Below are positions 21,421 to 29,356 of a stretch of DNA of 31,540 bases, piece after piece (the first letter of the stretch is position 1; the number at the start of each line of letters is the position of its first letter). The DNA lies in IMG/VR virus record IMGVR_UViG_3300021185_000988, positions 1 to 31,540 of that record; one strand, given 5' to 3'. A program made the position numbers and the translations under genes. Source of the DNA: a virus. Below the pieces are notes generated by a model, which searched no databases, was not told the DNA's origin, and saw only the letters and a list, made by a program, of their open reading frames with translations.

Positions 21421-21789
21421 ATGCAACTCTTTGATGAACTGACTAATGATAATTTCATGCTATATGCTTCTAAGTTTTATAGCAATAAACAATGCACAGA
21501 AGTGGAAGAGTTCTATGAAGACCTAAACCGCTTCAAATATTTAAAACGATTATTGAGACGTTATGAAAGTAACGGCGAACTACAAGAAAGGCTAATACTA
21601 AATCATCTTATAGTTTTATTCAATGTATTTGGTATACAACATGCGAAGAGAATGGTATTCTTTAAAACAGATCCAACATCTCTTTCAGCTTTAAAAACGT
21701 TTTTGGTATACCTCAATTATTTAAAAGAAGATGAGTACGTTGAAATACCATTAGATCTTCGTATTATAAATGTGTTAAGGAATCTATAA
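21421..21789 (+). CDS. Conserved T4-like phage protein, 122 aa
   Basis: Helical protein with the pattern QLFDELTNDNFMLYASKFY, EEFYEDLNRFKYLKRLLRRY and LQERLILNHLIVLFNVFG, which I recall as strongly conserved among marine T4-like phages, but without an established function known to me. No membrane segment. Its translation start is directly preceded by the hairpin/late promoter. It overlaps the next gene by one base (TAATG). Neighbouring late genes suggest a head- or morphogenesis-related role. Confidence 0.8.
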   Translation: MQLFDELTNDNFMLYASKFYSNKQCTEVEEFYEDLNRFKYLKRLLRRYESNGELQERLILNHLIVLFNVFGIQHAKRMVFFKTDPTSLSALKTFLVYLNYLKEDEYVEIPLDLRIINVLRNL

Positions 21790-22361
21790 TGCCAGCAGTA
21801 TCAAGAGTAGCAGACCTCTACTACACATACCGGTTTATTAAGGTGTTAACTACACCTTGGAAAGATACTGATGCATATGAATTAGGTCTAATTGATGGCA
21901 ATGGTAAAAGCATTCGTAAAGCAAAAACATCTGAGGAAAAGGATGCATATACAGTATTCTTTAGACTTGCATTTAATTTTAAAAGAATTCTAGAAAAGTT
22001 ACCATTTGGCAAATCTAGATTATCTTCATATGCTGCAGCCTTGTTTCTACTAAGAGAAGAAACAGGAATGAGCGAAGAAGAAATCAAAGATATTCTTTCC
22101 AAAATGGAAATAGATTTTACACCAGAAGTTAAAGAAAATTTCTTTATTCTTGAAGAACAGCTGCTTCCTGGCGTATACATATTACACCAAGATATTTTAT
22201 CACCTAAGACTGCAGAGGTTATTGCCAAGTCTGGTACTAACGTATCAGTCGCTGAAGGCACAAAACCTTCCGGTCATATATTAGATATTCCTATATATGA
22301 GGTGAGACACTTGGCAACTAAGCAAATGGTCTATGTGACCGCTGGAGATTTATACCGATGA
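21789..22361 (+). CDS. Conserved T4-like phage protein, 190 aa
   Basis: I recognise the opening pattern (SRVADLYYTYRFIKVLTTPW, DAYELGLIDGNGK, FRLAFNFKRILEKLP) as a conserved protein of T4-like marine phages, usually adjacent to the protein before it, but I know no function. The centre is helical (SSYAAALFLLREETGMSEEE), and the end (HILDIPIYEVRHLATKQMVYVTAGDLYR, residues ~163-190) looks like beta structure. Coupled to both neighbours (TAATG, ATGA). Likely late, virion- or assembly-related by context. Confidence 0.75.
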   Translation: MPAVSRVADLYYTYRFIKVLTTPWKDTDAYELGLIDGNGKSIRKAKTSEEKDAYTVFFRLAFNFKRILEKLPFGKSRLSSYAAALFLLREETGMSEEEIKDILSKMEIDFTPEVKENFFILEEQLLPGVYILHQDILSPKTAEVIAKSGTNVSVAEGTKPSGHILDIPIYEVRHLATKQMVYVTAGDLYR

Positions 22362-22627
22362 ACGAAAATAAGTATCTTAAAATCCTTGGGACAAAGGCAA
22401 CGGTAATGCATCCGGTGACAAAAATAGCCAAAAAGGTAGATAAAAAAGAAGTTCGTAAATATGTTCAGCAGGGTTGGATTCATATGGCCCCAAAGAAGAA
22501 TCAACTTCGAAAAGAAGAAGCTCCTGCTAATGCTGTTGCTGGTGGAGGTGTTGATCTATCTCCTGGTAAAAAGGCTAAACTAAAGAAAAAGCCTTTTAAA
22601 CGCTTTAAGGATTATGTTAAGGAGTAG
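22358..22627 (+). CDS. Small basic protein with C-terminal targeting-like peptide, 89 aa
   Basis: Basic protein with a Gly/Pro-type middle segment (APANAVAGGGVDLSPG) and a Lys-rich end. The last ten residues, FKRFKDYVKE, have the spacing of the T4 capsid-targeting peptide (aromatics at 4 and 7, a branched residue at 8, Glu at 10), but at the C-terminus instead of the N-terminus. No membrane segment or catalytic motif. Starts inside the previous stop (ATGA). Probably an internal or head-associated protein. Confidence 0.68.
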   Translation: MNENKYLKILGTKATVMHPVTKIAKKVDKKEVRKYVQQGWIHMAPKKNQLRKEEAPANAVAGGGVDLSPGKKAKLKKKPFKRFKDYVKE

Positions 22628-22630
22628 TAT

Positions 22631-23053
22631 GTGTTTTCATCTATTAAAATAGCAGCTGTTTTTATTATATCCAGTGCAGTAGTATCTGGTGGACTATATG
22701 TTAAAAAAATGAGAGACGACCTAGAAATCGCTAGGGCTAATGTTGCAAGAATGGAAGTAGCTGTTCAAACCAGTGAAGCTTCACTTGTACTTGAAAGATC
22801 AGAAAACAGTAGATTAAATGAGCTCAACTCAGAGCTAAGTGTAAATCTTAGACGAGCAGAGCAATATGGTGATGAGTTAAGAAGTACTTTACAAAAACAT
22901 AATTTAACTCACTTGGCCAATAAGAAACCTGGCCTTATTCAAAATAGGATGCAAAATGCGACTGATCAATTATGGAACGATCTTGCTGGTATCACTGACC
23001 CTGATGGGGTGCAGCTCGATGAGGCCGGAACCGAAGATAGTAACAGTAACTAA
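22631..23053 (+). CDS. i-spanin (Rz-like inner membrane spanin subunit), 140 aa
   Basis: GTG start with AAGGAG upstream. One N-terminal membrane anchor (residues ~5-24, IKIAAVFIISSAVVSGGLYV) followed by a long periplasmic coiled coil (DDLEIARANVARMEVAVQ; ERSENSRLNELNSELSVNLR) and a variable end. The lipoprotein gene 22956-23333 starts inside it in another frame; this nested or overlapping layout is the hallmark of two-component spanins, which fuse inner and outer membranes at the end of lysis of Gram-negative hosts. An ATG at 22629 in another frame ends after seven codons. Confidence 0.82.
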   Translation: MFSSIKIAAVFIISSAVVSGGLYVKKMRDDLEIARANVARMEVAVQTSEASLVLERSENSRLNELNSELSVNLRRAEQYGDELRSTLQKHNLTHLANKKPGLIQNRMQNATDQLWNDLAGITDPDGVQLDEAGTEDSNSN

Positions 23054-23333
23054 TACTGTTAAAACTGTAGTACCTACAGTACCTCTACCAAAGCAAGTTC
23101 AACTAAACGACATTAAGATATATGTCGTATCAAACGAAAATTACGAAGAGTTTAGACAAGAGTTTGAAGCTAAGAATGGCGCAGATGCCTATATTGCTAT
23201 CTCAGTAAAAGACTATGAAAATTTGTCTCTTAACTTCGCTGAATTGCGAAGATACATAGAACAACAAAAACAAATTATAGTATATTACGAGACGGCCGTG
23301 GCGCCTGAAGAAACTGAAGAAAATAGCGAATAA
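22956..23333 (+). CDS. o-spanin (Rz1-like outer membrane lipoprotein), 125 aa
   Basis: Signal peptide with lipobox: YGTILLVSLTLMGCSS, with LMG before Cys19, so the mature protein would begin with lipidated Cys19. It begins 98 bases before the end of the i-spanin gene in a different frame. The mature part (VTNTVKTVVPTVPLPKQVQL) has a Pro/Thr/Val linker and then a helix (FAELRRYIEQQKQIIVYY) that could pair with the i-spanin coiled coil. AGGA precedes the ATG. Its end is just upstream of promoter P6. Confidence 0.82.
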   Translation: MRLINYGTILLVSLTLMGCSSMRPEPKIVTVTNTVKTVVPTVPLPKQVQLNDIKIYVVSNENYEEFRQEFEAKNGADAYIAISVKDYENLSLNFAELRRYIEQQKQIIVYYETAVAPEETEENSE

Positions 23334-23337
23334 GCTG

Positions 23338-23366
23338 TTTACATTAGCCTAATAGTGTGGTATAAT
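23338..23366 (+). promoter_or_regulatory. Early-type promoter P6 (nrdA)
   Basis: TTTACA 23338-23343, 17-base spacer ending in TGTGG, TATAAT 23361-23366; predicted start near 23373; AGCGGAG precedes the nrdA ATG at 23393. Serves the nrdA-nrdB-glutaredoxin-zinc ribbon operon. Confidence 0.88.
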
Positions 23367-23392
23367 ATACACATATTGAAGCGGAGAATTCT

Positions 23393-25702
23393 ATGAACAC
23401 CAAAATAATTAACGTCACAAAACGTGACGGTAGAACTGAACCGTTTGATCTTGAAAAGGTGCACCGCGTATTAGAATGGGCAACCACTGATATTGCAGCT
23501 GTATCGATTTCTGAGATTGAATTGCGTGCAAACATTCAGTTATACGATAAAATACCTGCCTATGACATTCATGAACTATTAATTAAGTCTGCTGCTGAAT
23601 TGATTTCAGAAGCAACTCCAAATTACCAATATGTAGCTGCACGTTTAGTTAACTATAAGATTCGTAAAGATGTATATAACCAGCATGAGCCTTGGCCTCT
23701 TGTTGATATCGTAGTAGAAAATGTATCAAAGGGTGTTTATGATGGTGCTATCATGGACAACTATACCCGCGATGAACTAAATCAACTTGATAATTATATT
23801 AAACATGATCGTGATGATACATTCACATATGTTGGTATGGAACAATTCCGTGGTAAATATCTAGTACAAGACCGACGTACTAAAACATTATTTGAATCAC
23901 CTCAAATATTGTATATGTTGGTTGCCGCAACACTATTTTCCGACTATCCAAAGGAGACTCGCTTAAAATGGGTAAAAGATTACTATGATGATATTTCGAC
24001 GTTCGGGACCTCTTTACCAACGCCTATTATGGCTGGTGTACGTACTTCTACGAGGCAGTTCAGTTCGTGTGTTCTTATTGAGTCAGACGATACGCTTGAA
24101 AGCATTAACGCTACAGCAACATCAGTTGTACGTTATATTTCTAAAAAAGCTGGCATTGGCATTAATGCGGGTAGAATCCGTGCTGTCGACAGCCGCGTCG
24201 GTGATGGTTCGATTGTACATACGGGCCTCATCCCGTTTCTAAAGTATTTTTCTGCTGCTGTTAAATCGTGTTCACAAGGTGGTGTTCGTGGTGGTGCAGC
24301 TACAGTATATCTTCCTGTTTGGCATCTTGAGTTTGAAGATCTTGTTGTTCTTAAAAACAATAAAGGTACTGAAGAGAACCGTGTCCGTCAAATGGATTAT
24401 GCATTTCAGTTTAATAAAACAATGTATGAGCGCCTATTGACCGGTGGTAATATTACACTATTTTCACCAGGTGATGTGCCAGATCTATATGAAGCATTCT
24501 TCTCAGATCAAGATAAGTTTAAAACATTATATGAGAAGTACGAACGTGCCACAAGTATTCGTAAAAAGGTATTACCTGCCATTGAAGTTTTCTCTCAGTT
24601 CTTGACAGAGCGCAAAGATACTGGTCGAATTTATCTTATGAATGTTGATCATGCAAACGAGCATGGATCATTTTTACCAGAAGTTGCACCGATTAAACAA
24701 TCTAATTTATGCACTGAAATCGATCTACCTACAAAGCCTTTGCAGAATGCTGATGATCCTGATGGTGAAATTGCATTGTGCACACTAAGTGCTATTAACT
24801 GGGGAATGATCAATGACCCTTCAGACTTTGAGAAGCCATGTACTCTTGCTGTTCGTGCCTTAGATGCATTACTAGATTACCAAGAATACCCTATGGCTGC
24901 AGCTCAAATTAGTACAATGAATCGTCGCCCATTAGGCATTGGTATCATTAATCTTGCATACTTCCTTGCAAAGCGTGGACTTAAGTATGATGATGAAGCA
25001 TTGTCAGTCATTGATGAATATGCAGAAGCATGGTCTTATTACTTAATTAAAGCATCCGCTGATCTTGCCGAAGAGAAAGGTGCATGTCCTAAATCAGATG
25101 AAACTAAATATCATCATGGACTTCTTCCTATTGATACATATAAGAAAGAAGTAGATGGTCTAGTACCTCATAAAGAACGCATGCCTTGGAAAAAATTAAG
25201 GAAACAAATACAAGAAACTGGTATCCGTAACTCTACACTAATGGCTCTTATGCCTGCAGAAACATCTGCTCAAATTAGTAACTCTACTAATGGTATTGAA
25301 CCACCTCGTGCATTAGTTTCGTATAAAGGTTCTAAAGATGGAGTTATGGCACAAGTTGTTCCTGGCTATCATCACCTTAAAAATAAGTATGATCTATTAT
25401 GGGATCAAAAGTCTCCAGAAGGTTATCTTAAAGTTTGTGCAGTATTACAAAAATATATTGATCAGGGTATCTCGGTTAATACATCATATAATCCAGAGCA
25501 CTTTGATGAAGGTAAAGTACCTATGTCTCAATTGATTACAGATATGGTTACGTTCTATAAGTATGGTGGTAAACAGCTATACTATAATAATACACACGAT
25601 GGATCTGGTGAGATGAAAGATGATACACAAACAGAACTAACACGTTCAGATTTTAGTACTGATGCTGAATATGATGATTACTGCGATAGCTGCACAATAT
25701 AG
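23393..25702 (+). CDS. nrdA: Ribonucleotide reductase class Ia, alpha subunit NrdA
   Basis: Large subunit that reduces ribonucleoside diphosphates to deoxy forms. N-terminal ATP-cone (VTKRDGRTEPFDLEKV, about residues 6-95) for allosteric control. The active-site cysteines are readable: Cys226 (SSCVLIES), the NLCTEIDLP block with radical Cys and Glu, and LCTLSAINW. ISNSTNGIEPPRA is typical near the C-terminal third, and the tail ends CDSCTI, the redox-shuttle pair served by glutaredoxin. 769 aa, similar to T4 NrdA. Next to nrdB and the glutaredoxin gene, which make its partners. Confidence 0.98.
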   Translation: MNTKIINVTKRDGRTEPFDLEKVHRVLEWATTDIAAVSISEIELRANIQLYDKIPAYDIHELLIKSAAELISEATPNYQYVAARLVNYKIRKDVYNQHEPWPLVDIVVENVSKGVYDGAIMDNYTRDELNQLDNYIKHDRDDTFTYVGMEQFRGKYLVQDRRTKTLFESPQILYMLVAATLFSDYPKETRLKWVKDYYDDISTFGTSLPTPIMAGVRTSTRQFSSCVLIESDDTLESINATATSVVRYISKKAGIGINAGRIRAVDSRVGDGSIVHTGLIPFLKYFSAAVKSCSQGGVRGGAATVYLPVWHLEFEDLVVLKNNKGTEENRVRQMDYAFQFNKTMYERLLTGGNITLFSPGDVPDLYEAFFSDQDKFKTLYEKYERATSIRKKVLPAIEVFSQFLTERKDTGRIYLMNVDHANEHGSFLPEVAPIKQSNLCTEIDLPTKPLQNADDPDGEIALCTLSAINWGMINDPSDFEKPCTLAVRALDALLDYQEYPMAAAQISTMNRRPLGIGIINLAYFLAKRGLKYDDEALSVIDEYAEAWSYYLIKASADLAEEKGACPKSDETKYHHGLLPIDTYKKEVDGLVPHKERMPWKKLRKQIQETGIRNSTLMALMPAETSAQISNSTNGIEPPRALVSYKGSKDGVMAQVVPGYHHLKNKYDLLWDQKSPEGYLKVCAVLQKYIDQGISVNTSYNPEHFDEGKVPMSQLITDMVTFYKYGGKQLYYNNTHDGSGEMKDDTQTELTRSDFSTDAEYDDYCDSCTI

Positions 25703-25713
25703 GAGAACAATGA

Positions 25714-26835
25714 ATGTCAGTTTTTGAGAAACAAGAAAAGTCCCACATGAATTCGTTAATGTTTTTTGATGGTGGTGTTGATATTGCACGATATGACCAG
25801 GTGCAAAACCCTGCTTTAGAAAAGATTACAGAAAAAATGCTAGGATTTTACTGGCGTCCTGAAGAGGTCGATGTATCTAAAGATCGATCTGACTTTGCTA
25901 ATCTAACTGACTTTGAAAAGCATATCTTTACATCAAACTTAAAACGTCAAATCTTGTTAGACTCGGTTCAAGGTCGTGGCCCAACAGAGACGTTTATGCC
26001 TGCAGCATCTGTACCAGAGATTGAACCATTGGTTATGGCATGGGCATTCTTTGAGACAATCCATTCACGTTCTTATACTCATATTATTCGTAATGTATAT
26101 GCTAATCCATCAAAGGTATTTGATGAGATGCTTGACATTGAAGAGATTGTTGATTGTGCAAAAGATATCTCAGGATATTATGATGACTTTATTGACTACC
26201 AGAAATGGTATGATCTATTGGGTGAAGGTAAGCATAAAGTAAATGGTAAGACAGTTATTATTAGCAAATATGAATTAAAGAAACGCTTATGGGTTGCACT
26301 CAATTCTATTAATATTCTTGAAGGTGTTCGCTTCTATGTTTCATTTGCATGTTCATGGGCATTCGCTGAGTTAAAGAAGATGGAAGGTAATGCAAAGATT
26401 ATTAAATTTATTGCACGTGATGAGAATACACACCTTGCTGCATCTCAAACTATTATCAAAAACCTACCTAAAGAAGATCCTGACTTTGAAAAGATTCGTA
26501 CTGAATGTGCAGAACAAGTAACAGGTATGTTTGTTGCTGCTGTAGATCAAGAAAAAGAATGGGCTGATTATCTATTTAAAGATGGTTCAATGATTGGTTT
26601 GAATGCAAAACTTCTATCTGACTATATTGAATGGATTGCTAATAAGCGTATGAAAACGCTTGCAGTTAAATCACCTTATAGTACTCCTCAGGCTAATCCG
26701 CTTCCATGGACAGAGAAATGGATCGGTGGAGGTAATGTACAAGTTGCGCCACAAGAAACAGAGATTAGTTCTTATGTTATTGGTGGTGTTAAGCAAGATG
26801 TAAATGAAGATACATTTAAAGGAATGTCTCTATGA
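25714..26835 (+). CDS. nrdB: Ribonucleotide reductase class Ia, beta subunit NrdB
   Basis: Diiron-tyrosyl radical subunit. Metal ligands and radical site are visible: Asp83 (LLDSVQ), Glu114 and His117 (FETIHSRSYTHI), the stable radical Tyr121, and later ILEGVRFYVSF and IARDENTHLA for the second iron site. 373 aa, typical. AGGAG precedes ATG 25714; an ATG at 25710 is out of frame. No intron or inserted homing gene, unlike T4 nrdB. The C-terminal tail (VNEDTFKGMSL) should dock on NrdA. Confidence 0.98.
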   Translation: MSVFEKQEKSHMNSLMFFDGGVDIARYDQVQNPALEKITEKMLGFYWRPEEVDVSKDRSDFANLTDFEKHIFTSNLKRQILLDSVQGRGPTETFMPAASVPEIEPLVMAWAFFETIHSRSYTHIIRNVYANPSKVFDEMLDIEEIVDCAKDISGYYDDFIDYQKWYDLLGEGKHKVNGKTVIISKYELKKRLWVALNSINILEGVRFYVSFACSWAFAELKKMEGNAKIIKFIARDENTHLAASQTIIKNLPKEDPDFEKIRTECAEQVTGMFVAAVDQEKEWADYLFKDGSMIGLNAKLLSDYIEWIANKRMKTLAVKSPYSTPQANPLPWTEKWIGGGNVQVAPQETEISSYVIGGVKQDVNEDTFKGMSL

Positions 26836-27089
26836 TTGTAATCTATAGTAAAGATAATTGTCCATATTGTCTTAGAGCAATCAGGCTAGCCGAAGAGAAG
26901 GGCTTTAAACATACTATCTTTAAGATTGGTGATAATATTACACAAGATGATTTTTTAAATAAGTTTCCTAATGCTAGAACAGTTCCTCAGATTGAAAATA
27001 TAGTATCTGAAGGAAACGAATATATAGGTGGATACACCGAGTTTGAAAGCTGGGTACTATCTAAAGCACTAGGAGGTATGACACTATGA
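26832..27089 (+). CDS. nrdC: Glutaredoxin/NrdC-type redox protein
   Basis: 85-residue thioredoxin-fold protein that re-reduces NrdA. CPYC active site at residues 9-12, cis-Pro motif TVPQI (near 50-54) and GGYTEF near 66-71 are all glutaredoxin hallmarks. Overlaps nrdB by four bases (ATGA) and the zinc-ribbon gene by four. The gene order nrdA-nrdB-glutaredoxin gives a complete class Ia reductase module. Confidence 0.95.
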   Translation: MIVIYSKDNCPYCLRAIRLAEEKGFKHTIFKIGDNITQDDFLNKFPNARTVPQIENIVSEGNEYIGGYTEFESWVLSKALGGMTL

Positions 27090-27235
27090 TGCAATGTTAC
27101 CACTGCGGAGTGGAATTTAATGTAAAATTTGATGATCCAGATGCACGGGTAGAATATTGCCCATCATGTGGAGTTGATATCGATGGATCCGTTAATGATG
27201 AACAGCTAGAAATGGACTTTGACGACGTTGAATAA
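27086..27235 (+). CDS. Zinc-ribbon miniprotein, 49 aa
   Basis: Begins inside the glutaredoxin stop (ATGATG; either ATG possible) with AGGAGG at about 27070-27076 upstream. The chain MMQCYHCGVEFNVKF ... VEYCPSCGVDI has two Cys-x-x-Cys knuckles, the layout of a rubredoxin-like zinc ribbon, followed by an acidic tail (NDEQLEMDFDDVE). It would be missed by a 60-residue cut-off. Possible transcription- or nucleic-acid-binding adaptor; function unknown. Confidence 0.75.
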   Translation: MMQCYHCGVEFNVKFDDPDARVEYCPSCGVDIDGSVNDEQLEMDFDDVE

Positions 27236-27264
27236 ATAGACTAAAGTGATAACGATGGTCTATT
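27231..27264 (+). promoter_or_regulatory. Late-promoter-like box and start-codon hairpin before the GIY-YIG gene
   Basis: AATAAATA (27231-27238, one mismatch to the late consensus) overlaps the left arm AATAGAC (27235-27241). It pairs with GTCTATT (27258-27264), which ends directly at the ATG 27265; the loop is 16 bases. Same plan as 21381-21420. Confidence 0.5.
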
Positions 27265-27699
27265 ATGAATACTTGGAAATATAAAGGTAATGCCTTTACA
27301 TCAGAAGATATTGGTGACTATGTAGGATTTGTTTACATAGTCACTGATAATACAAATGGTATGAAGTATATCGGTAAGAAAAACTTCTATTCTAAAATAA
27401 AGCTTAAACCATTAAAAGGTCAAAAGCGAAAACGCACTAAAATATCTGAATCAGACTGGCTAACTTATCATGGTAGTTCAGAGGAAGTAAAAACCCTTCT
27501 TGAAGAACACGGTGATAAGAGATTCAAGAGAGAAATATTGCATCTCTGTATGGGTAAAGGAGAAATGTCCTACCTTGAGATGAAAGAACAGATTGTACGC
27601 GACGTATTACTAAAGCCAGATGAATACTACAACGCCTTTGTTGGCGGTAAAATACACAGAAACCATGTAAAAAACTTGTGTACATCCACTAAAAAATAG
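27265..27699 (+). CDS. GIY-YIG endonuclease, SegE-like, 144 aa
   Basis: GIY-YIG nuclease domain: VYI at residues 23-25 and YIG at 35-37, separated by the usual short loop (VTDNTNGMK), then basic residues (GQKRKRTK), ESDWLTYHGSSEE, FKREILHLC, and LEMKEQIVRDVLL leading to YYNAFVGG, the Asn-containing end of the fold. The layout fits the SegE-type family found free-standing in T4-like phages. No separate DNA-binding domain beyond the short tail. It lies between the nrd operon and rnh, as mobile seg genes often do. Its start is probably hidden by a hairpin in read-through RNA. Confidence 0.82.
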   Translation: MNTWKYKGNAFTSEDIGDYVGFVYIVTDNTNGMKYIGKKNFYSKIKLKPLKGQKRKRTKISESDWLTYHGSSEEVKTLLEEHGDKRFKREILHLCMGKGEMSYLEMKEQIVRDVLLKPDEYYNAFVGGKIHRNHVKNLCTSTKK

Positions 27700-27707
27700 T
27701 GTATAAT
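27679..27707 (+). promoter_or_regulatory. Early-type promoter P7
   Basis: TGTACA 27679-27684, 17-base spacer ending in AGTG, TATAAT 27702-27707. Predicted start near 27714, only about three bases before the ATG at 27717, so the first cistron may be leaderless. Confidence 0.75.
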
Positions 27708-27716
27708 GGTGACATA

Positions 27717-28025
27717 ATGACAGATGATAATGACAATGTAATACCGTTTCCGTATGGTGAGATTAGAAATCCTATCATAGAACCTCGTCGTGATGATGAG
27801 ATGGATATGGCAGGTGAATGCATTCAAGACATACTAATGACGCTATCAGAATATGGATATAATCCTAAGTTTGATCCGGCGTTCTTTAGAGATATGGGAT
27901 GTATCCTTAACCTAATCTATGGAGCATTAATTCGAAATGAAAATCCGGACTATCCATTTGTTGAAATACTAGATATAATACATGAGATGATAATGGAGAC
28001 TAGAAACAAAAATGATGATAATTGA
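27717..28025 (+). CDS. Hypothetical protein upstream of rnh, 102 aa
   Basis: Acidic, helical protein (MTDDNDNVIPFPYGEI; ECIQDILMTLSEYGYNPKFD; FVEILDIIHEMIMETRN). I do not recognise it, though the opening VIPFPYGEI is a common small-phage-protein pattern. ATG 27717 is the likely start; the in-frame GTG 27699 would place coding within the -10 box. It overlaps rnh by 14 bases. No SD is visible, which fits leaderless translation from P7 or coupling. Confidence 0.6.
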   Translation: MTDDNDNVIPFPYGEIRNPIIEPRRDDEMDMAGECIQDILMTLSEYGYNPKFDPAFFRDMGCILNLIYGALIRNENPDYPFVEILDIIHEMIMETRNKNDDN

Positions 28026-28863
28026 TTATAATGGGATTGCAATGGGTAATATCATTGTTAACCAAAAGCGAATGGATATGAATGAAGACACTATTCGTCA
28101 TATGATTCTTAACTCTATTCGTATGCATGTTAAAAAGCATAAAGATGAGTATGGACAAGTTGTTATTGCATGTGACGGTGGATCTTGGCGTAGAGATGTA
28201 TTCCCTCAATATAAATGGGCACGACGTAATAACCGTACAGAATCTAGTTTAGATTTTGACTTGATTTTTAAGTGTCTTAATATGGTTCGTGAAGAAATAT
28301 CACTGAATATGCCATATAAGGTTGTACATATTCCTAATGTAGAAGCCGACGATATTATCGGTACATTAGTTGAACAGACACAAGAGTTTGGACAGCATGA
28401 GGATGTGATGATTATCTCTGCTGACAAAGATTTTATTCAGCTACAGAAATATGGTAATGTAAAACAATATTCACCTATGACTAAAAAGTTTATCAAGGAT
28501 GAGAATCCTCATAGCTATCTGTTTGAACATGTTCTTAAAGGTGATAGCTCTGATGGTATTCCTAATGTATTAAGTGGTGATAACACCTTTGTTGAAAGCA
28601 TTCGTCAGTCACCAATGACTAAGAAAAAGATACAAGAATATGTTGATAATGCAGAGAATTTACAATCTTATATGAGCGATGAAGTATATCGTAATTACAA
28701 GCGTAATCAGCTATTAGTAGATCTTGCATATATTCCTGCAGAGATCAAAAAATCTATTATAGATACATCAGAAGCTGTTAAGGTACCACATAGGATGAAG
28801 ATCCTAAACTACCTTATTAAGAATCGCTGTAAACTATTAATTGAATGCATTGAGGATTTTTAA
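28012..28863 (+). CDS. rnh: RNase H / 5'-3' flap exonuclease
   Basis: FEN/5'-3' exonuclease family enzyme that removes RNA primers and flaps, matching T4 RNase H (305 aa) throughout: IIDYNG (first metal Asp), MILNSIRMHVKKHKD, SWRRDVFPQYK, VEADDIIGTLVE, ISADKDFIQLQKY, KQYSPMTKK, LKGDSSDGIPNV and YNRYKxN-like YRNYKRNQLLVD. Acidic residues at each motif form the two-metal site. Slightly shorter than T4 at the N-terminus. ATG 28012 or 28015. Driven by P7 and followed directly by the DUF6433-like gene. Confidence 0.93.
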   Translation: MMIIDYNGIAMGNIIVNQKRMDMNEDTIRHMILNSIRMHVKKHKDEYGQVVIACDGGSWRRDVFPQYKWARRNNRTESSLDFDLIFKCLNMVREEISLNMPYKVVHIPNVEADDIIGTLVEQTQEFGQHEDVMIISADKDFIQLQKYGNVKQYSPMTKKFIKDENPHSYLFEHVLKGDSSDGIPNVLSGDNTFVESIRQSPMTKKKIQEYVDNAENLQSYMSDEVYRNYKRNQLLVDLAYIPAEIKKSIIDTSEAVKVPHRMKILNYLIKNRCKLLIECIEDF

Positions 28864-29303
28864 TGATAAATGAAAATATTAATCGGCCAACTCTACATGA
28901 GATTTTTACCAAAGTAGCCGAAGCTAAGACACGTGAAGAAAAGAGTAAAGTGCTAAAGCACTATGATACTCCTCATGTACGTTACTTTTTAAAAGGAGCG
29001 TTTGATGATTCTATTGAATGGCTGATACCAAAAGGTGCACCTCCATATAAAGAAACAACACCAAAAGAAGCTGACCATGTGCGTAAGCATATTGTTAAGC
29101 GGTTTAAGTTCTTTGTTAAAGGCGGACCAAAGGTTAAGTCAGAAACACATCGTGAAGTTATGTTTATTCGTATTTTAGAGTCTATTGATCCTAAGGATGC
29201 TGAGCTTCTTATTCTATGTAAGGATAAAGAGTTCACCGGCAAGTTTAAAGGACTAACTAAAAAACTAGTGACAGATACTTTCCCAGGACTTATCAAAATG
29301 TGA
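28863..29303 (+). CDS. DUF6433-like conserved phage protein, 146 aa
   Basis: Starts on the last base of rnh (TAATG). The pattern LHEIFTKVAEAKTREEKSKV, KHYDTPHVRYFLKGAFDDSIEWLIPKGAPPY (span ~34-63), REVMFIRILESIDPKDAELL and FKGLTKKLVTDTFPGLI is one I associate with DUF6433, widespread in marine T4-like phages. Helical, no catalytic motif. Function unknown; its place after rnh suggests replication-related or late regulation. It is followed by a late promoter and a terminator. Confidence 0.78.
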   Translation: MINENINRPTLHEIFTKVAEAKTREEKSKVLKHYDTPHVRYFLKGAFDDSIEWLIPKGAPPYKETTPKEADHVRKHIVKRFKFFVKGGPKVKSETHREVMFIRILESIDPKDAELLILCKDKEFTGKFKGLTKKLVTDTFPGLIKM

Positions 29304-29308
29304 ATTTG

Positions 29309-29316
29309 TATAAATA
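29309..29316 (+). promoter_or_regulatory. T4-type late promoter
   Basis: TATAAATA six bases after the stop of the DUF6433-like gene. Predicted start near 29323; the terminator at 29357-29389 would cut the RNA to about 65 bases unless antitermination occurs, in which case it serves the 58-aa gene at 29462. Confidence 0.7.
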
Positions 29317-29356
29317 ATTCTATGAAGAACAATAATAATGTTTTCATAGCAAACTC

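Noticed and set aside
21821-22261. 146-codon open frame on the minus strand
   Set aside because: Fully inside the conserved gene 21789-22361, without SD or recognisable motif; all supported genes are on the + strand.
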